A DNA stretch of 25,798 nucleotides from Pseudomonadota bacterium (GTDB lineage Bacteria; Desulfobacterota; Anaeroferrophillalia; Anaeroferrophillales; Tharpellaceae), in NCBI GenBank assembly GCA_015486505.1, contig WFRP01000098.1, positions 1 through 25,798 on the forward strand, given 5' to 3'. This document shows, piece after piece, positions 1 to 7,931 of the stretch (position 1 is its first letter; every line of letters starts with the position of its first letter). The notes under the pieces were generated by a model that searched no databases, was not told where the DNA came from, and worked only from the letters and a program-made list of their open reading frames with translations. The position numbers and the translations under genes were made by a program.

Positions 1-229
1 ATCAGAAAATGTTCTGATAAGAGTACTTATTTGCGGGCCGAAAAGCCCTGTTTGGGTTGCGGGATATGTTCCCGCATTAGTACCTTACAGGTTATTTTCT
101 GCACCAAAAAACAAGATTTAATAATCAGAAAATGTTCTGATAAGAGTACTTATTTGCAACCAGCGGATTGCCCCAGGGTACGCGGACCGCAAGGCTCCGA
201 TTGGGTTGCGGGCTTTGTTCCCGCATTAG
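1..229 (+). repeat. Structured intergenic repeat, array A (one truncated unit and one full unit)
   Basis: Two tandem units of the dispersed repeat; the first is cut by the window edge. A full unit reads TTAGTACCTTACAGG, then a hairpin closing on CAGAAAATGTTCTGATAAG and AGTACTTA, then TTGCGGGCCG, a variable segment, TTGGGTTGCGGGA, a short loop and TCCCGCATTAG. The second unit (about 77-229) is a long subtype with roughly 30 extra bases before the variable segment; that segment has a GCAA loop between GGACC and GGCTCC. The array lies just downstream of the minus-strand Mrp locus. Its last bases (TTA, 226-228) form the stop codon of the NuoM-like gene. Confidence 0.9.
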
Positions 230-1737
230 AATGGAATTGTCGATACCACTTTATGGAACAGATCTAAAACAATTCCGGGATAGAGGCCCAGGGCGATGGC
301 GGTGGCGGCGATTGCCAGCAGCGGCAGGCTCATCGACAGCGGCGGGTCTTTAATCTGATCGTTGTCGGCAAACTGTTCATTTAAAGGGCCGAAGAAGATA
401 ATCTTCACGGAGCGGAAACAGTAGACTACGGAGAAGGTGATGGCCGCGGCCCCGGCAACGGCAATTATGAGTTTTGCGGCAGAGCCCATCAGGCCGGCTT
501 TGAAGATTCCGGTAAACATAACCCATTCGGCCGGGAAACTGTTCATCGGTGGAAATCCGGCCAGGCCCATAGCCCCGATAATCCAGAGCGCCGTAGTTAA
601 CGGCATTTTCGCGGCGAGGCCGCCGAGCTGCCGCATATCGCGGATACCGGTGGTATAGACGATAATGGCGGCGCTGGAGAAGATGATGGTTTTTCCCATG
701 ACATGGCCGAGAAAAAAGAAAAGCCCGCCATCGATGCCGGCAATCGTCAGGGAGCAGACCCCGAGCAGGGAATAAGCCAGTTGACTGATGGTCGAGCAGG
801 CGGCAAAACGTTTAATGTCGGTTTGTCCCAGGGTTAAAAGGGCGCCGTAGACCATGGTTATCAGGGCCATAATCATCAGCGGTAGCGAGAAGACCTGAAA
901 ATCTGCGGTCAGCGGTATAATCAGGACGCGCAGCATTATGTAGACAGCGATATTGGCATAAACCGCCAGCAGGCCGGTGATACTGGTCGGATATTCCGCG
1001 TCAACCCAGGGCATCCAAACCTGAAAAGGAACCACTGCCATCTTGGCCAGGATTGTAACAAGAAACATAACTATGGTCCAGAATGCGGCCGGAGTCCCGG
1101 CCATCTGAGCGATACTCGCAATCGCGAAGCTCCCGGTTTTATAGTAGACGATAATCGCGCCGACCAGAAAAAACCCGGCTCCGAAAACCGCCCACATCAA
1201 ACTGATCATAGCGACTCGCACCCGGTCGATGTAACCGAACATCGCCATAATAAAGAAGAGCGGAATGGGCAGGATTTCAAGGAAAAAATAGATTCCGATC
1301 AGGTTTGAAGCAAAACAGACCCCCATAAACCCGGTGGGAAAAAGGAGGAAAAGGGCATAAAACCGGATATAGTGATTGACGGCGGTTTTTTTGTCAATTT
1401 CGCCGTAGATCGCCGCAATACGATGCTCAATATAGCGGTCGGAATGAAAGGCCAGAGCGCTACAGAGCAGATTGACAATCAGGGCAATCGGCAGACTGAG
1501 TCCGTCTCCCAAAAGGTTTAAGGTGATCGCCGGGCCCGCAAAGTGGTGCTGTTCGACTATCGGGGCGCCGCCCAGGGTCAGTTTAAAGGTGGCGACAATC
1601 AGCAGCATGGTAGAGTAAAGCAGCCCGAGCCGGGCGATCCAGGCTGATTGTTTACCAAATACCCGTCGCCCCAGAATTATTGCCGGGGCACAGATTGCCG
1701 GGATTATAATTGTTTGTAAAAGGATATGTTCCAGCAT
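226..1737 (-). CDS. NuoM/MrpD-like proton-translocating antiporter subunit (last gene of the Mrp-type locus)
   Basis: A 503-residue polytopic inner-membrane protein of the proton-conducting antiporter-like family (Proton_antipo_M; NuoM/NuoN/MrpD relatives). Visible landmarks are the TM5 glutamate E154 in FFLEILPIP, the TM7 lysine K232 in ILAKMAVVPFQVWMP, and E404 in NSFPAEW at the TM12 position. The lysine that NuoM carries in TM8 is N262 here (AVYANIAVY), an unusual loss along the proposed proton path. It starts with ATG 4 bp after the NuoL-like gene, so the two are probably cotranslated. Its stop codon lies in the terminal TTAG of repeat array A. No NADH-oxidising Nuo subunits are nearby, so I read it as an Mrp-complex subunit rather than part of complex I. 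Family assignment is secure; ion specificity is not. Confidence 0.9.
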   Translation of the reverse strand: MLEHILLQTIIIPAICAPAIILGRRVFGKQSAWIARLGLLYSTMLLIVATFKLTLGGAPIVEQHHFAGPAITLNLLGDGLSLPIALIVNLLCSALAFHSDRYIEHRIAAIYGEIDKKTAVNHYIRFYALFLLFPTGFMGVCFASNLIGIYFFLEILPIPLFFIMAMFGYIDRVRVAMISLMWAVFGAGFFLVGAIIVYYKTGSFAIASIAQMAGTPAAFWTIVMFLVTILAKMAVVPFQVWMPWVDAEYPTSITGLLAVYANIAVYIMLRVLIIPLTADFQVFSLPLMIMALITMVYGALLTLGQTDIKRFAACSTISQLAYSLLGVCSLTIAGIDGGLFFFLGHVMGKTIIFSSAAIIVYTTGIRDMRQLGGLAAKMPLTTALWIIGAMGLAGFPPMNSFPAEWVMFTGIFKAGLMGSAAKLIIAVAGAAAITFSVVYCFRSVKIIFFGPLNEQFADNDQIKDPPLSMSLPLLAIAATAIALGLYPGIVLDLFHKVVSTIPF

Positions 1738-1741
1738 ATTA

Positions 1742-3766
1742 TCAGGGCCACATTGCCAACCCGATAGTGAGCAGAATAATGCCCATCAGGTAAGCTCCAA
1801 TATAGAGAAAATTATCGGTTTCAGTCTTTAAACGCAGAAACAGGCGCGGCAGTTTTTCCGTGACCAGAACCGGGAGCCGCCGGTGAATTAACAGGTCAAA
1901 ATTATTCTCAATCTTAAAAGCGACAATATCGGCAAGTTTCAAGGTGCCGTCGATAAAAACCCGGTTATAGAAAGCATCAATAAACCAGCGTCGCCAGAAA
2001 AATATATGCAGTTCCTTAAAAACCGAATGCGATTGCAGTTTGATCGCGCGCTCATGTTTGCGATAGATAATCCCGGCCGGTATCGTTCCCGCGAGGATAG
2101 AGCCGACGGAGAGACAGGTAACCAGCAGATGGTAGTTGACGGCGTGTTCACCGGCTTCCTTGAGGGGCAGTTTGAGGGTTCCGGCAAGGTTTAAATCGAA
2201 ATTGTGATGCAGGAGATGTTCAACCCAGGGGCCGCCGGCCCCCAAGGCCAGAAGCAGCAGTGCGAGCAGGCCGCAGGTACTCCACATGATCGGCAGGGCC
2301 TCGTGCGGCGTTTGTGATTCTTCCTTAAGATGGCGCAGGTGTGAACTTTCGGAACCGTAAAAGACCATCATCATCATTCGGGTGGTGTAAAATGCGGTTA
2401 ACGCAACCGTAATCATGGCAATTACGAAAATCGGCAGATTGTGGGCTTTAAGGTTGACCAGCAGAATCGCGTCTTTACTCCAGAATGCGGGCAGCGGCGG
2501 CACTCCCATCAGGCAGATTGCGGCAATCATCATAAAAAGCCAGGTGTATGGCATATAGCGGCGCATCCCGCCCATATCCTGAATATAAATCGAATGGGCG
2601 GCATGAATGACGGAACCGGCACAGAGAAAGAGGCAGGCCTTGAAAATTGCATGGCTTATGAGGTGGAAGATTCCGGCGGTGGTTCCGGCGACCAGAGTTG
2701 ATTGGGTCAGGCCGGCAACCCCCAAGCCGATCCACATATAGCCGATCTGGCTGACGGTTGAAAAAGCGAGAATTTTTTTCAGCTCTTTGGCAACCATACC
2801 CTGAGTGGCGGCAATAAAAGCGGTAATGGCCCCGACCCAGGCGGTTATGGTAAAGAAAAGTTCGGCATTATGACAATCGGCGACCCAGCGGCCGATATAG
2901 AAAATCGGCATTAAACGGGCCACGAGATAAACCCCGCTTTTAACCATGGTCGCGGCGTGGATCAGGGCCGAGACCGGGCCCGGCCCGGCCATCGCTTCAG
3001 GCAGCCATTCATGCAGGGGAAACTGGGCCGATTTGCCGATCGGTCCGGCGAGCAGCATAAAGGTAACCAGAACCACCATATTGGGGTTTTGCGCCAGTTC
3101 CGGGAACCAGACTGGGGCGGTTTTATAGAGCTCCATCAGGTTTAAGGTGTGAGCGTAGAAAAAAATAATCAGAATCCCGCCCAGCATAATCAGGTCGCCG
3201 ACGCCGGTAACCACCAGGGCTTTGAGGCCGCAGAATGACGGGGTTGTCAGCGGGGCTTCAGCTTCGGGACCGCCGATCCAGTATTTGCGCTCATCTTTAT
3301 AATAGAAACCGATCAGGGCGTAGCTGCAGAGACCGACCAGTTTCCAGCCGACGAACAGCAGAAGCAGGTTGTTGGCGAGAACCAGAAGGAGCATACTGCC
3401 GATGAAAAGATTGACCAGCATCAGGAAACGGTTGATGCCGGGATCGCCTTCCATATAGCCGAGGCAATAGATGGCGATTATGGCACTTATAACTGAAACT
3501 ACGAGAATCAGAATCAGGCTTAAAGGGTCGAGCAGAATGCCGATCTCAAGGATAAAGGGATGGGTAACCCAGACCCAGCTGCTTTGCAGAGGGAGTTGGC
3601 CGGGATGCAGCAGCAGCGGCAGCAGGCGCAGGCAGCAGAGCGCCGCCATAATCGGGAAGGCGATTGCGGCAAGATTGCGTAAGCGGCCATTAACAAAGGA
3701 AGCGACATAAATTGCCGGAACCCCGATAAATGGTAGAATGATGGCAAGCCAGGCGTATAGGTGCAA
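1742..3766 (-). CDS. NuoL-like antiporter subunit of the Mrp-type complex, TM5 Glu replaced by Lys
   Basis: A 674-residue membrane protein with the NuoL/MrpA-N architecture: an N-terminal NuoL extension, then the antiporter core with VGLCSYALIGFYY, GKSAQFPLHEWLPEAMAG (K245), SALIHAATMVKSGVY and PAFWSKDAI (K431), and a C-terminal extension of about 150 residues with amphipathic and membrane helices. In NuoL the motif is GWEGVGLCSY, with an important TM5 glutamate; here it is GWKLVGLCSY (K142, codon AAA at 3343-3341). The start is TTG, chosen because AAGGAG lies 8 nt upstream and no better start exists. It follows mnhD by 22 bp and precedes the NuoM-like gene by 4 bp. It probably stands in for the N-terminal pump half of MrpA. 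Assignment to the family is firm. Confidence 0.9.
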   Translation of the reverse strand: MHLYAWLAIILPFIGVPAIYVASFVNGRLRNLAAIAFPIMAALCCLRLLPLLLHPGQLPLQSSWVWVTHPFILEIGILLDPLSLILILVVSVISAIIAIYCLGYMEGDPGINRFLMLVNLFIGSMLLLVLANNLLLLFVGWKLVGLCSYALIGFYYKDERKYWIGGPEAEAPLTTPSFCGLKALVVTGVGDLIMLGGILIIFFYAHTLNLMELYKTAPVWFPELAQNPNMVVLVTFMLLAGPIGKSAQFPLHEWLPEAMAGPGPVSALIHAATMVKSGVYLVARLMPIFYIGRWVADCHNAELFFTITAWVGAITAFIAATQGMVAKELKKILAFSTVSQIGYMWIGLGVAGLTQSTLVAGTTAGIFHLISHAIFKACLFLCAGSVIHAAHSIYIQDMGGMRRYMPYTWLFMMIAAICLMGVPPLPAFWSKDAILLVNLKAHNLPIFVIAMITVALTAFYTTRMMMMVFYGSESSHLRHLKEESQTPHEALPIMWSTCGLLALLLLALGAGGPWVEHLLHHNFDLNLAGTLKLPLKEAGEHAVNYHLLVTCLSVGSILAGTIPAGIIYRKHERAIKLQSHSVFKELHIFFWRRWFIDAFYNRVFIDGTLKLADIVAFKIENNFDLLIHRRLPVLVTEKLPRLFLRLKTETDNFLYIGAYLMGIILLTIGLAMWP

Positions 3767-3788
3767 AAGTTTCTCTCCTTAAACCTGA

Positions 3789-5291
3789 TTAAAAGACGAC
3801 TTTGAGCAGCGGTTTGACAAAATTATCGACTATCCAGAAACTTCCCAGCCCGGTCGCGATGATTGAGGTTGCCGCCAGCAGTATCGGGATCAGCATTGCC
3901 GCCGGAACCTCTTCAACTTCGATCGCGGGGTAGGCTTCCTGGCGTTGATATTCAGGTTGCGGATCCTCAAAACAGGCAACCTTTATGACCCGGAAAAAAT
4001 AAATGACATTCAAGATGGTACTGCAGAGTAAGGCGGCGATAAAAACCCAGTTGCCGGCTTCAAGACAGCCGAACAGAAGATACAGTTTACTGAAAAAACC
4101 GCTGGTCGGCGGGATGCCGACCATGGAAAAAGCGCCGATGGTAAAAGCGAGCATCGTGTAGGGCATGCGCCGGAAAAGATGCCGCAGGTTGTCGATCCGG
4201 CTATTGCCTAAGCGATAGATAATAGCTCCGGTCGCCAGAAAAATACAGCTTTTGGTACAGACTTCGCTGACGATGGTCAAGATAGCGCTGCTGAATCCGG
4301 CCTTGTTGACCAAAGCAATGCCCAGGACAATATAACCGACCTGAGCTATGACTGAGTAGCAAAGCATTTTTTTCAGGTCTTTCTGGGCAATCGCGTAGAT
4401 AGAGCCGATCAGCAGAGCAACTACGGCCGCCCAGCTCAAAATGGTCGTAATCGGGAAAACTTCAACAAAAAAGCGCCGTTCAAAAAGGTAGTAGATGATT
4501 CTTATCATCAAATAGCCGGCGACTTTGGTGTAGAGCGGCGCGACCGTGGCGCTGACGGTTGACGGGGCTGAGTAGTAGGCGTCCGGCAGCCAGGCGTGCA
4601 GCGGGAAAAGCGCCATTTTCAGGGAGAGACCGACCAGCATCAACGCCCCGGCAGTCAAGACAACGTGAGAGTGATAAAGTTGCGGCAGGAGACGGCTTAA
4701 ATCGGCAAGGTTGAGAGAACCGGTGGAAATATAGAGATAACCGACCCCGAGCAGATAGCAGGAGGCCCCGATGGTTCCCATTATTATATAGCGAAAGGTG
4801 GCAAATGGCGCATCTCCGGAACCGCAGGCAATCAGGCCGTAGGCCGACAGCGAGGAGATTTCAAGAAAGACGAAGACATTAAACAAGTCACCGGTGATGA
4901 CAATTCCCATCAGACTGGTGATCATCAGCAGATAGAGAGCGGAAGCGTAGGTTTGGCGCCCCGGTAATTCTTTTGCGAAACTCGGGCCGGAGTAAAGCGC
5001 GCCGAGAAGGCCGGTGCCGCTTATCAGGACCAGCATCAGGGCATTTAAATGATCTATTCTGTAAGCGATGCCCCAGGGTGGTTCCCAGCCGCCCATATTG
5101 TAGGAGATCGGCCCGGAAGTTATGACCTGTGCGGCAATCCCCAGGCTCATACAGAAGGCGCAGCCTATAATCAGCACCAGCCAGGGGTGGCAGAGACGCC
5201 GGGTCAAAGTTCCCAAAAGCGGGGTCAGCAGGGCTGCCAGCAGAGGGATAACAATAATCAGGGCAGGAAATTGCTGTGTCATACCGTTCAA
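3789..5291 (-). CDS. mnhD: Mrp-type Na+/H+ antiporter subunit D
   Basis: A 500-residue polytopic protein of the MrpD/NuoN-like family. The polar residues thought to form the proton path are all present: E144 (VFLEISSLSAYG), K225 (LKMALFPLHAWLPDA), K256 (APLYTKVAGY) and K402 (SGFFSKLYLLFG). It is therefore the only one of the three large pump-like subunits here with an apparently canonical set. The start is TTG at 5291, which overlaps the mnhC stop (TTGA) and has GGAGG 7 nt upstream; an in-frame ATG at 5282 is the alternative but is spaced too far from that site. Within the Mrp complex this subunit exchanges cytoplasmic Na+ (or K+) for external H+. I am sure of the family and fairly sure of the subunit name. 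Confidence 0.93.
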   Translation of the reverse strand: MNGMTQQFPALIIVIPLLAALLTPLLGTLTRRLCHPWLVLIIGCAFCMSLGIAAQVITSGPISYNMGGWEPPWGIAYRIDHLNALMLVLISGTGLLGALYSGPSFAKELPGRQTYASALYLLMITSLMGIVITGDLFNVFVFLEISSLSAYGLIACGSGDAPFATFRYIIMGTIGASCYLLGVGYLYISTGSLNLADLSRLLPQLYHSHVVLTAGALMLVGLSLKMALFPLHAWLPDAYYSAPSTVSATVAPLYTKVAGYLMIRIIYYLFERRFFVEVFPITTILSWAAVVALLIGSIYAIAQKDLKKMLCYSVIAQVGYIVLGIALVNKAGFSSAILTIVSEVCTKSCIFLATGAIIYRLGNSRIDNLRHLFRRMPYTMLAFTIGAFSMVGIPPTSGFFSKLYLLFGCLEAGNWVFIAALLCSTILNVIYFFRVIKVACFEDPQPEYQRQEAYPAIEVEEVPAAMLIPILLAATSIIATGLGSFWIVDNFVKPLLKVVF

Positions 5292-5692
5292 ACTTCCGCC
5301 TCCTGCTCGGCTTGCCGGAGCTCGATTATTTCATCTTCATTCAAGGTGTTGTAGCGGCGATAAATCAGGATTAAAACCGCCAGGGCAACCCCGGTGGTCG
5401 CAATTGAGACCACAATTGCGGTCAGCATGAGAACATGGGGCAGGGGGTTTAAGTAGTCGGCCGCTTTGAACAAATGTTCTCCATGACCATGGGCACCGAC
5501 AAGAATCGGCACGTGGACCTTGCCTTTTTTGACGCCGATAGAAACATAGTAAAGTATAATCGCGGTTTGAAAGATATTCATACCGATCAGTTTTTTTACC
5601 AGGTTACGCTTGGCCAGCATCGCAAAAAGACCGATCATCATCAAAACGACATAAATCCAGAAATTATATTTGGCGATTATGAAGTCGAGCAT
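5288..5692 (-). CDS. mnhC: Mrp-type Na+/H+ antiporter subunit C (NuoK-like)
   Basis: A 134-residue protein with three predicted membrane helices, homologous to MrpC and complex I NuoK. Typical features are an N-terminal helix followed by NLVKKLIGMNIFQTAIILYY and, in helix 3, NPLPHVLMLTAIVVSIA, the MrpC/MnhC signature. A short histidine- and glycine-rich loop (GAHGHGEH, about residues 67-74) lies between helices 2 and 3. The charged C-terminal tail (DEDEIIELRQAEQEAEV-like) is probably cytoplasmic. ATG start; AAGGAG lies upstream at the end of mbhE. Its stop overlaps the mnhD start by four bases (TTGA), which suggests translational coupling. Confidence 0.93.
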   Translation of the reverse strand: MLDFIIAKYNFWIYVVLMMIGLFAMLAKRNLVKKLIGMNIFQTAIILYYVSIGVKKGKVHVPILVGAHGHGEHLFKAADYLNPLPHVLMLTAIVVSIATTGVALAVLILIYRRYNTLNEDEIIELRQAEQEAEV

Positions 5693-5707
5693 TTTCCGGC
5701 GGGCTCC

Positions 5708-5992
5708 TTAAGCTTCATCGTCGTCTGAATTCTTACGCAATAAGAGGGCGCAGATCAGAGCAGCGGTAAAAATGACAGTGGTTTCCCCCATGGTATCGTA
5801 GCCACGATAATCAGCCAGAACCGCCGAGACTATATTCGGGGTCTCGGTTTTGCTGTAAGCTTCTTCGATATAAAGGGGTGAGACATAGGTGTTGGCCGGT
5901 GAATTCGGATCGCCCCAGGCTGGCATATCCATCGTGCCGTAGATGAGCAGGCCGCCGGAAAGGATGACAAAAATCAGAATAATTACCTTCAA
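5708..5992 (-). CDS. MbhE-like subunit (equivalent of an MrpA C-terminal domain)
   Basis: A 94-residue protein with an N-terminal helix (MKVIILIFVILSGGLLIYG), a loop, and ADYRGYDTMGETTVIFTAALICALLL, the family signature in which the D-x-GE pattern starts the last helix. In most bacteria this sequence is part of the large MrpA C-terminus; in archaeal Mbh hydrogenases and some Mrp loci it is a separate gene (MbhE), as here. The TTG start overlaps the mbhD stop (TTGA) and has an excellent GGAGGT 7 nt upstream, so TTG is a confident choice. It lies in a run of overlapping genes and is probably coupled in translation to mbhD. Confidence 0.9.
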   Translation of the reverse strand: MKVIILIFVILSGGLLIYGTMDMPAWGDPNSPANTYVSPLYIEEAYSKTETPNIVSAVLADYRGYDTMGETTVIFTAALICALLLRKNSDDDEA

Positions 5993-6234
5993 TCTTTTGA
6001 CCTCCGGGTAGTTTTGATGATGGCACCGACAAACAGGATGGTGCTGACTGAAGTCGCGACCGCAGCCTCGGTGAAAGCGACATCAACCGCCCCCATCTCG
6101 GCCCAGAGCAGACACATAAAGAAACTGAAAGCTCCAAGGATAATTACTGCGCTCAACAGATCCTTGATGTTAATTGCCGCTATCGCGCAAATCAGGACCA
6201 GTACGCAAAGAAGAAAATCGAGTTGCCAGATCAT
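5989..6234 (-). CDS. MbhD/DUF4040-like subunit (equivalent of an MrpA C-terminal domain)
   Basis: An 81-residue protein with three membrane helices that matches the MbhD domain (DUF4040). The most telling stretch is LLWAEMGAVDVAFTEAAVA, which carries the conserved acidic residues of this domain, followed by a last helix and a basic tail. In classical Mrp systems this domain is fused into MrpA; here it is free-standing. ATG start overlapping the mnhG stop (ATGA), with GGAG upstream. Together with the next gene (MbhE-like) it supplies the part of MrpA that packs against the other small subunits. Assignment is secure at the domain level. Confidence 0.92.
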   Translation of the reverse strand: MIWQLDFLLCVLVLICAIAAINIKDLLSAVIILGAFSFFMCLLWAEMGAVDVAFTEAAVATSVSTILFVGAIIKTTRRSKD

Positions 6235-6590
6235 TTTTTCGGTTCTCCGGAATTGCTCGGTTCAGGTTTCCGCCGCCAGGGTTTGATACCGCAGCGGTAA
6301 GCCGCCCGGCCGATAGCGTGGGTTGCCGTGGGGTTGGCTATGAAAACAAAAAGTGCGATAAGAGTGAGCTTGGCGCTGTTAAGATTTAAACCATGATGGA
6401 CAATCGCACCTGATATGATCAGGAGTACGGCCAGAGTATCCCCTTTCCCGGTGGCATGCATGCGTGAGTAAAGATCCGGGAAGCGCAACAGGCCAACGGT
6501 CGAAGTGAAAAAGAAAAAGAGGCCGCCGACAATTAATACGATCGCGCAGATGTCATTCGCGGCAAGGTTTGTATTGCCCAAGGTCAGCAC
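6231..6590 (-). CDS. mnhG: Mrp-type Na+/H+ antiporter subunit G
   Basis: A 119-residue protein with three membrane helices and the MrpG/MnhG signature TVGLLRFPDLYSRMHATGKGDTL (given here by key residues: FPDLYSRMHA, then a GDTL turn). The C-terminal tail is basic and proline-rich. The start is GTG at 6590 and overlaps the mnhF stop by seven bases (GTGCTGA), so the two genes are likely coupled. It follows the usual F-G order of Mrp operons. MrpG is a small structural subunit required for assembly of the antiporter. Confidence 0.93.
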   Translation of the reverse strand: MLTLGNTNLAANDICAIVLIVGGLFFFFTSTVGLLRFPDLYSRMHATGKGDTLAVLLIISGAIVHHGLNLNSAKLTLIALFVFIANPTATHAIGRAAYRCGIKPWRRKPEPSNSGEPKK

Positions 6591-6850
6591 TTTCCCTTCT
6601 CCTCAAAAAATTTGGTAGTTGCCAACGTCCCGAGAAAATTCAGTAAAGCATAAACCGTACATATGTCAACAAACATCTCAACTCTACCGAAAATAAACCC
6701 GATCAGGATTAATATGGCAAGCGTTTTTGTGCCGATTGCGCCAACCGCTATCATTCGGTCTATAGTGGTAGGCCCCGTCACGACACGATAGAGACAGGCC
6801 AGAACCAAAAACCCGAGAAATAAATCGACATAGACAAAAAAAGTGTTCAT
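6584..6850 (-). CDS. mnhF: Mrp-type Na+/H+ antiporter subunit F
   Basis: An 88-residue protein with three membrane helices. The MrpF/MnhF signature is clear: YRVVTGPTTIDRMIAVGAIGTKT, then a helix and VDICTVYALLNFLGTLA (key residues GPT, DR and D/YALLNF). ATG start with AGGA about 10 nt upstream. It is the first gene of a tight eight-gene run down to 226. The two remaining Mrp genes, mnhB and mnhE, lie further upstream across about 590 bp that contains repeat array B, so this half may need its own promoter or read-through across the array. I found no convincing promoter in the stretch directly upstream. Confidence 0.92.
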   Translation of the reverse strand: MNTFFVYVDLFLGFLVLACLYRVVTGPTTIDRMIAVGAIGTKTLAILILIGFIFGRVEMFVDICTVYALLNFLGTLATTKFFEEKGKC

Positions 6851-6889
6851 ACAGTTTGTATCCTGTTGCGGAATCGTGCAGCCGGTATT

Positions 6890-7254
6890 TAGTGCCTTAC
6901 AGGTTATTTTCTTGTTTTAAAACAAGAAAATGTTCTGATAAGAGCACTTATTTGCGGGCCGCAAGGCCCTGTTTGGGTTGCGGGAGTTGTTCCCGCATTA
7001 GTGCCTTACAGGTTATTTTCTGTACTAAAAAACAAGATTTAATAATCAGAAAATGTTCTGATAAGAGTACTTATTTGCGGGCCGAAAACTTTCTTTTGGG
7101 TTGCGGGATAGTTCCCGCATTAGTGCCTTACAGGTTATTTTCGGTTTGAAAAAACAAGAAAATGTTTAGTTAAGAGCACTTATTTGCGACCATCGGATTG
7201 CCCCTGGGTACGGGCCGAAAAGGCACGATTGGGTTGCGAGGATTGTTCCCGCAT
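6890..7254 (+). repeat. Structured intergenic repeat, array B (three tandem units)
   Basis: Three units, at about 6890-7000, 7001-7123 and 7124-7254. Unit 1 has the most regular form: TTATTTTCTTGTTTT directly followed by AAAACAAGAAAATG makes a near-perfect hairpin, then GGGCC-GCAA-GGCCC, then GCGGGA...TCCCGC. Units 1 and 3 have GTGC on the left arm and GCAC on the right, where most other units have GTAC and GTAC. Unit 3 is the long subtype and ends GCATCGG instead of GCATTAG. The array lies inside the Mrp locus, between mnhB and mnhF, and is antisense to that operon. Unit 1 is nearly identical to the first unit of array E, 14 kb away. Confidence 0.9.
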
Positions 7255-7438
7255 CGGAGCTCTTCTCAGTAACGGCTTGTAAATAATTGAAATTATTGTA
7301 AATTTATCTGTGTCTATCTGTGGTTCAGCAAAAAAATAGAAACCACAGATGAACGCAGATCAACCTAGATTTAGTTCCTCTCACGTTGCTTGTATATACG
7401 TGGCCTAGGTAGCGGTCCGGGATGCTTATAAGAAAGTC
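7255..7438. other. Intergenic stretch between array B and mnhB
   Basis: About 180 bp with no credible gene. It holds the inverted repeat at 7306-7360 described separately and an otherwise featureless AT-rich sequence reaching to the mnhB stop codon. With array B it makes up a gap of about 590 bp inside what is normally one continuous Mrp operon. Confidence 0.6.
7306..7360. repeat. Imperfect inverted repeat (ATCTGTGT...ACGCAGAT)
   Basis: The left arm, ATCTGTGTCTATCTGTGGTT (7306-7325), is the reverse complement of the right arm, AACCACAGATGAACGCAGAT (7341-7360), at 17 of 20 positions, with a 15-base A-rich loop. From memory, sequences of the form ATCTGTGTTCATCTGTGGTT recur in intergenic regions of many unrelated bacterial genomes, so this is probably a second dispersed repeat family. 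It is unrelated to the array B units beside it. No function is assigned. Confidence 0.75.
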
Positions 7439-7885
7439 TTACTCTGCCGGGGGTGAGCCAGCTATGTCAAGAATTATGGAGTACATTGCCGACATCACCG
7501 TCAATCCGACTCCGATTTCCACGCCTAAAATCCCGAGAGAGCGGGCCCGGGGAATGCTTACCCCTAAGATTGGAGCTAATTGGGCGTAATCAAGAAAGTT
7601 GCCGCCCAGCAGCAAACACAGCAGGCCGATTCCGGCATAAATAAATACCCCCAGACCACATAACACAATTGTAATGCGGCGACCCATGCGGCTAATTACG
7701 GCGCCCTGCCCATAAGCCAGAAACAGCAGGGCTAACGAAGCCGTTAAAATGACCCCGCCCTGGAAGCCGCCTCCCGGCGAGTAGTGTCCGTGGGCGATGA
7801 CATAAAGGGCATAAACCTGAATGAACGGTACCATTATCCGGCATACCGTTTGTACGATCAGGTTCTCGTAAATTTTGGTCAGCAT
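7439..7885 (-). CDS. mnhB: Mrp-type Na+/H+ antiporter subunit B
   Basis: A protein of about 148 residues with four predicted membrane helices. The MrpB/MnhB signature is obvious near the N-terminus (YVIAHGHYSPGGGFQGGVI). I take the ATG at 7885 (MLTKIYEN) because family members begin just before the first helix; the frame is open upstream to 7996, but that extension overlaps mnhE and does not resemble the family. The gene follows mnhE by 46 bp. In standard Mrp operons B sits between A and C; here it has moved next to mnhE and is separated from mnhF by repeat array B. It is a small structural subunit needed for antiport. Confidence 0.9.
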   Translation of the reverse strand: MLTKIYENLIVQTVCRIMVPFIQVYALYVIAHGHYSPGGGFQGGVILTASLALLFLAYGQGAVISRMGRRITIVLCGLGVFIYAGIGLLCLLLGGNFLDYAQLAPILGVSIPRARSLGILGVEIGVGLTVMSAMYSIILDIAGSPPAE

Positions 7886-7931
7886 ACTTGTCTTTTTTCC
7901 ATGAAGAAGCAAATTTCCCGAATACGGATTA

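Noticed and set aside
6890..7254. Tandem units considered as a CRISPR array
   Set aside because: Units are similar along their full length, with no short constant repeat alternating with unique spacers, and no cas genes are present.
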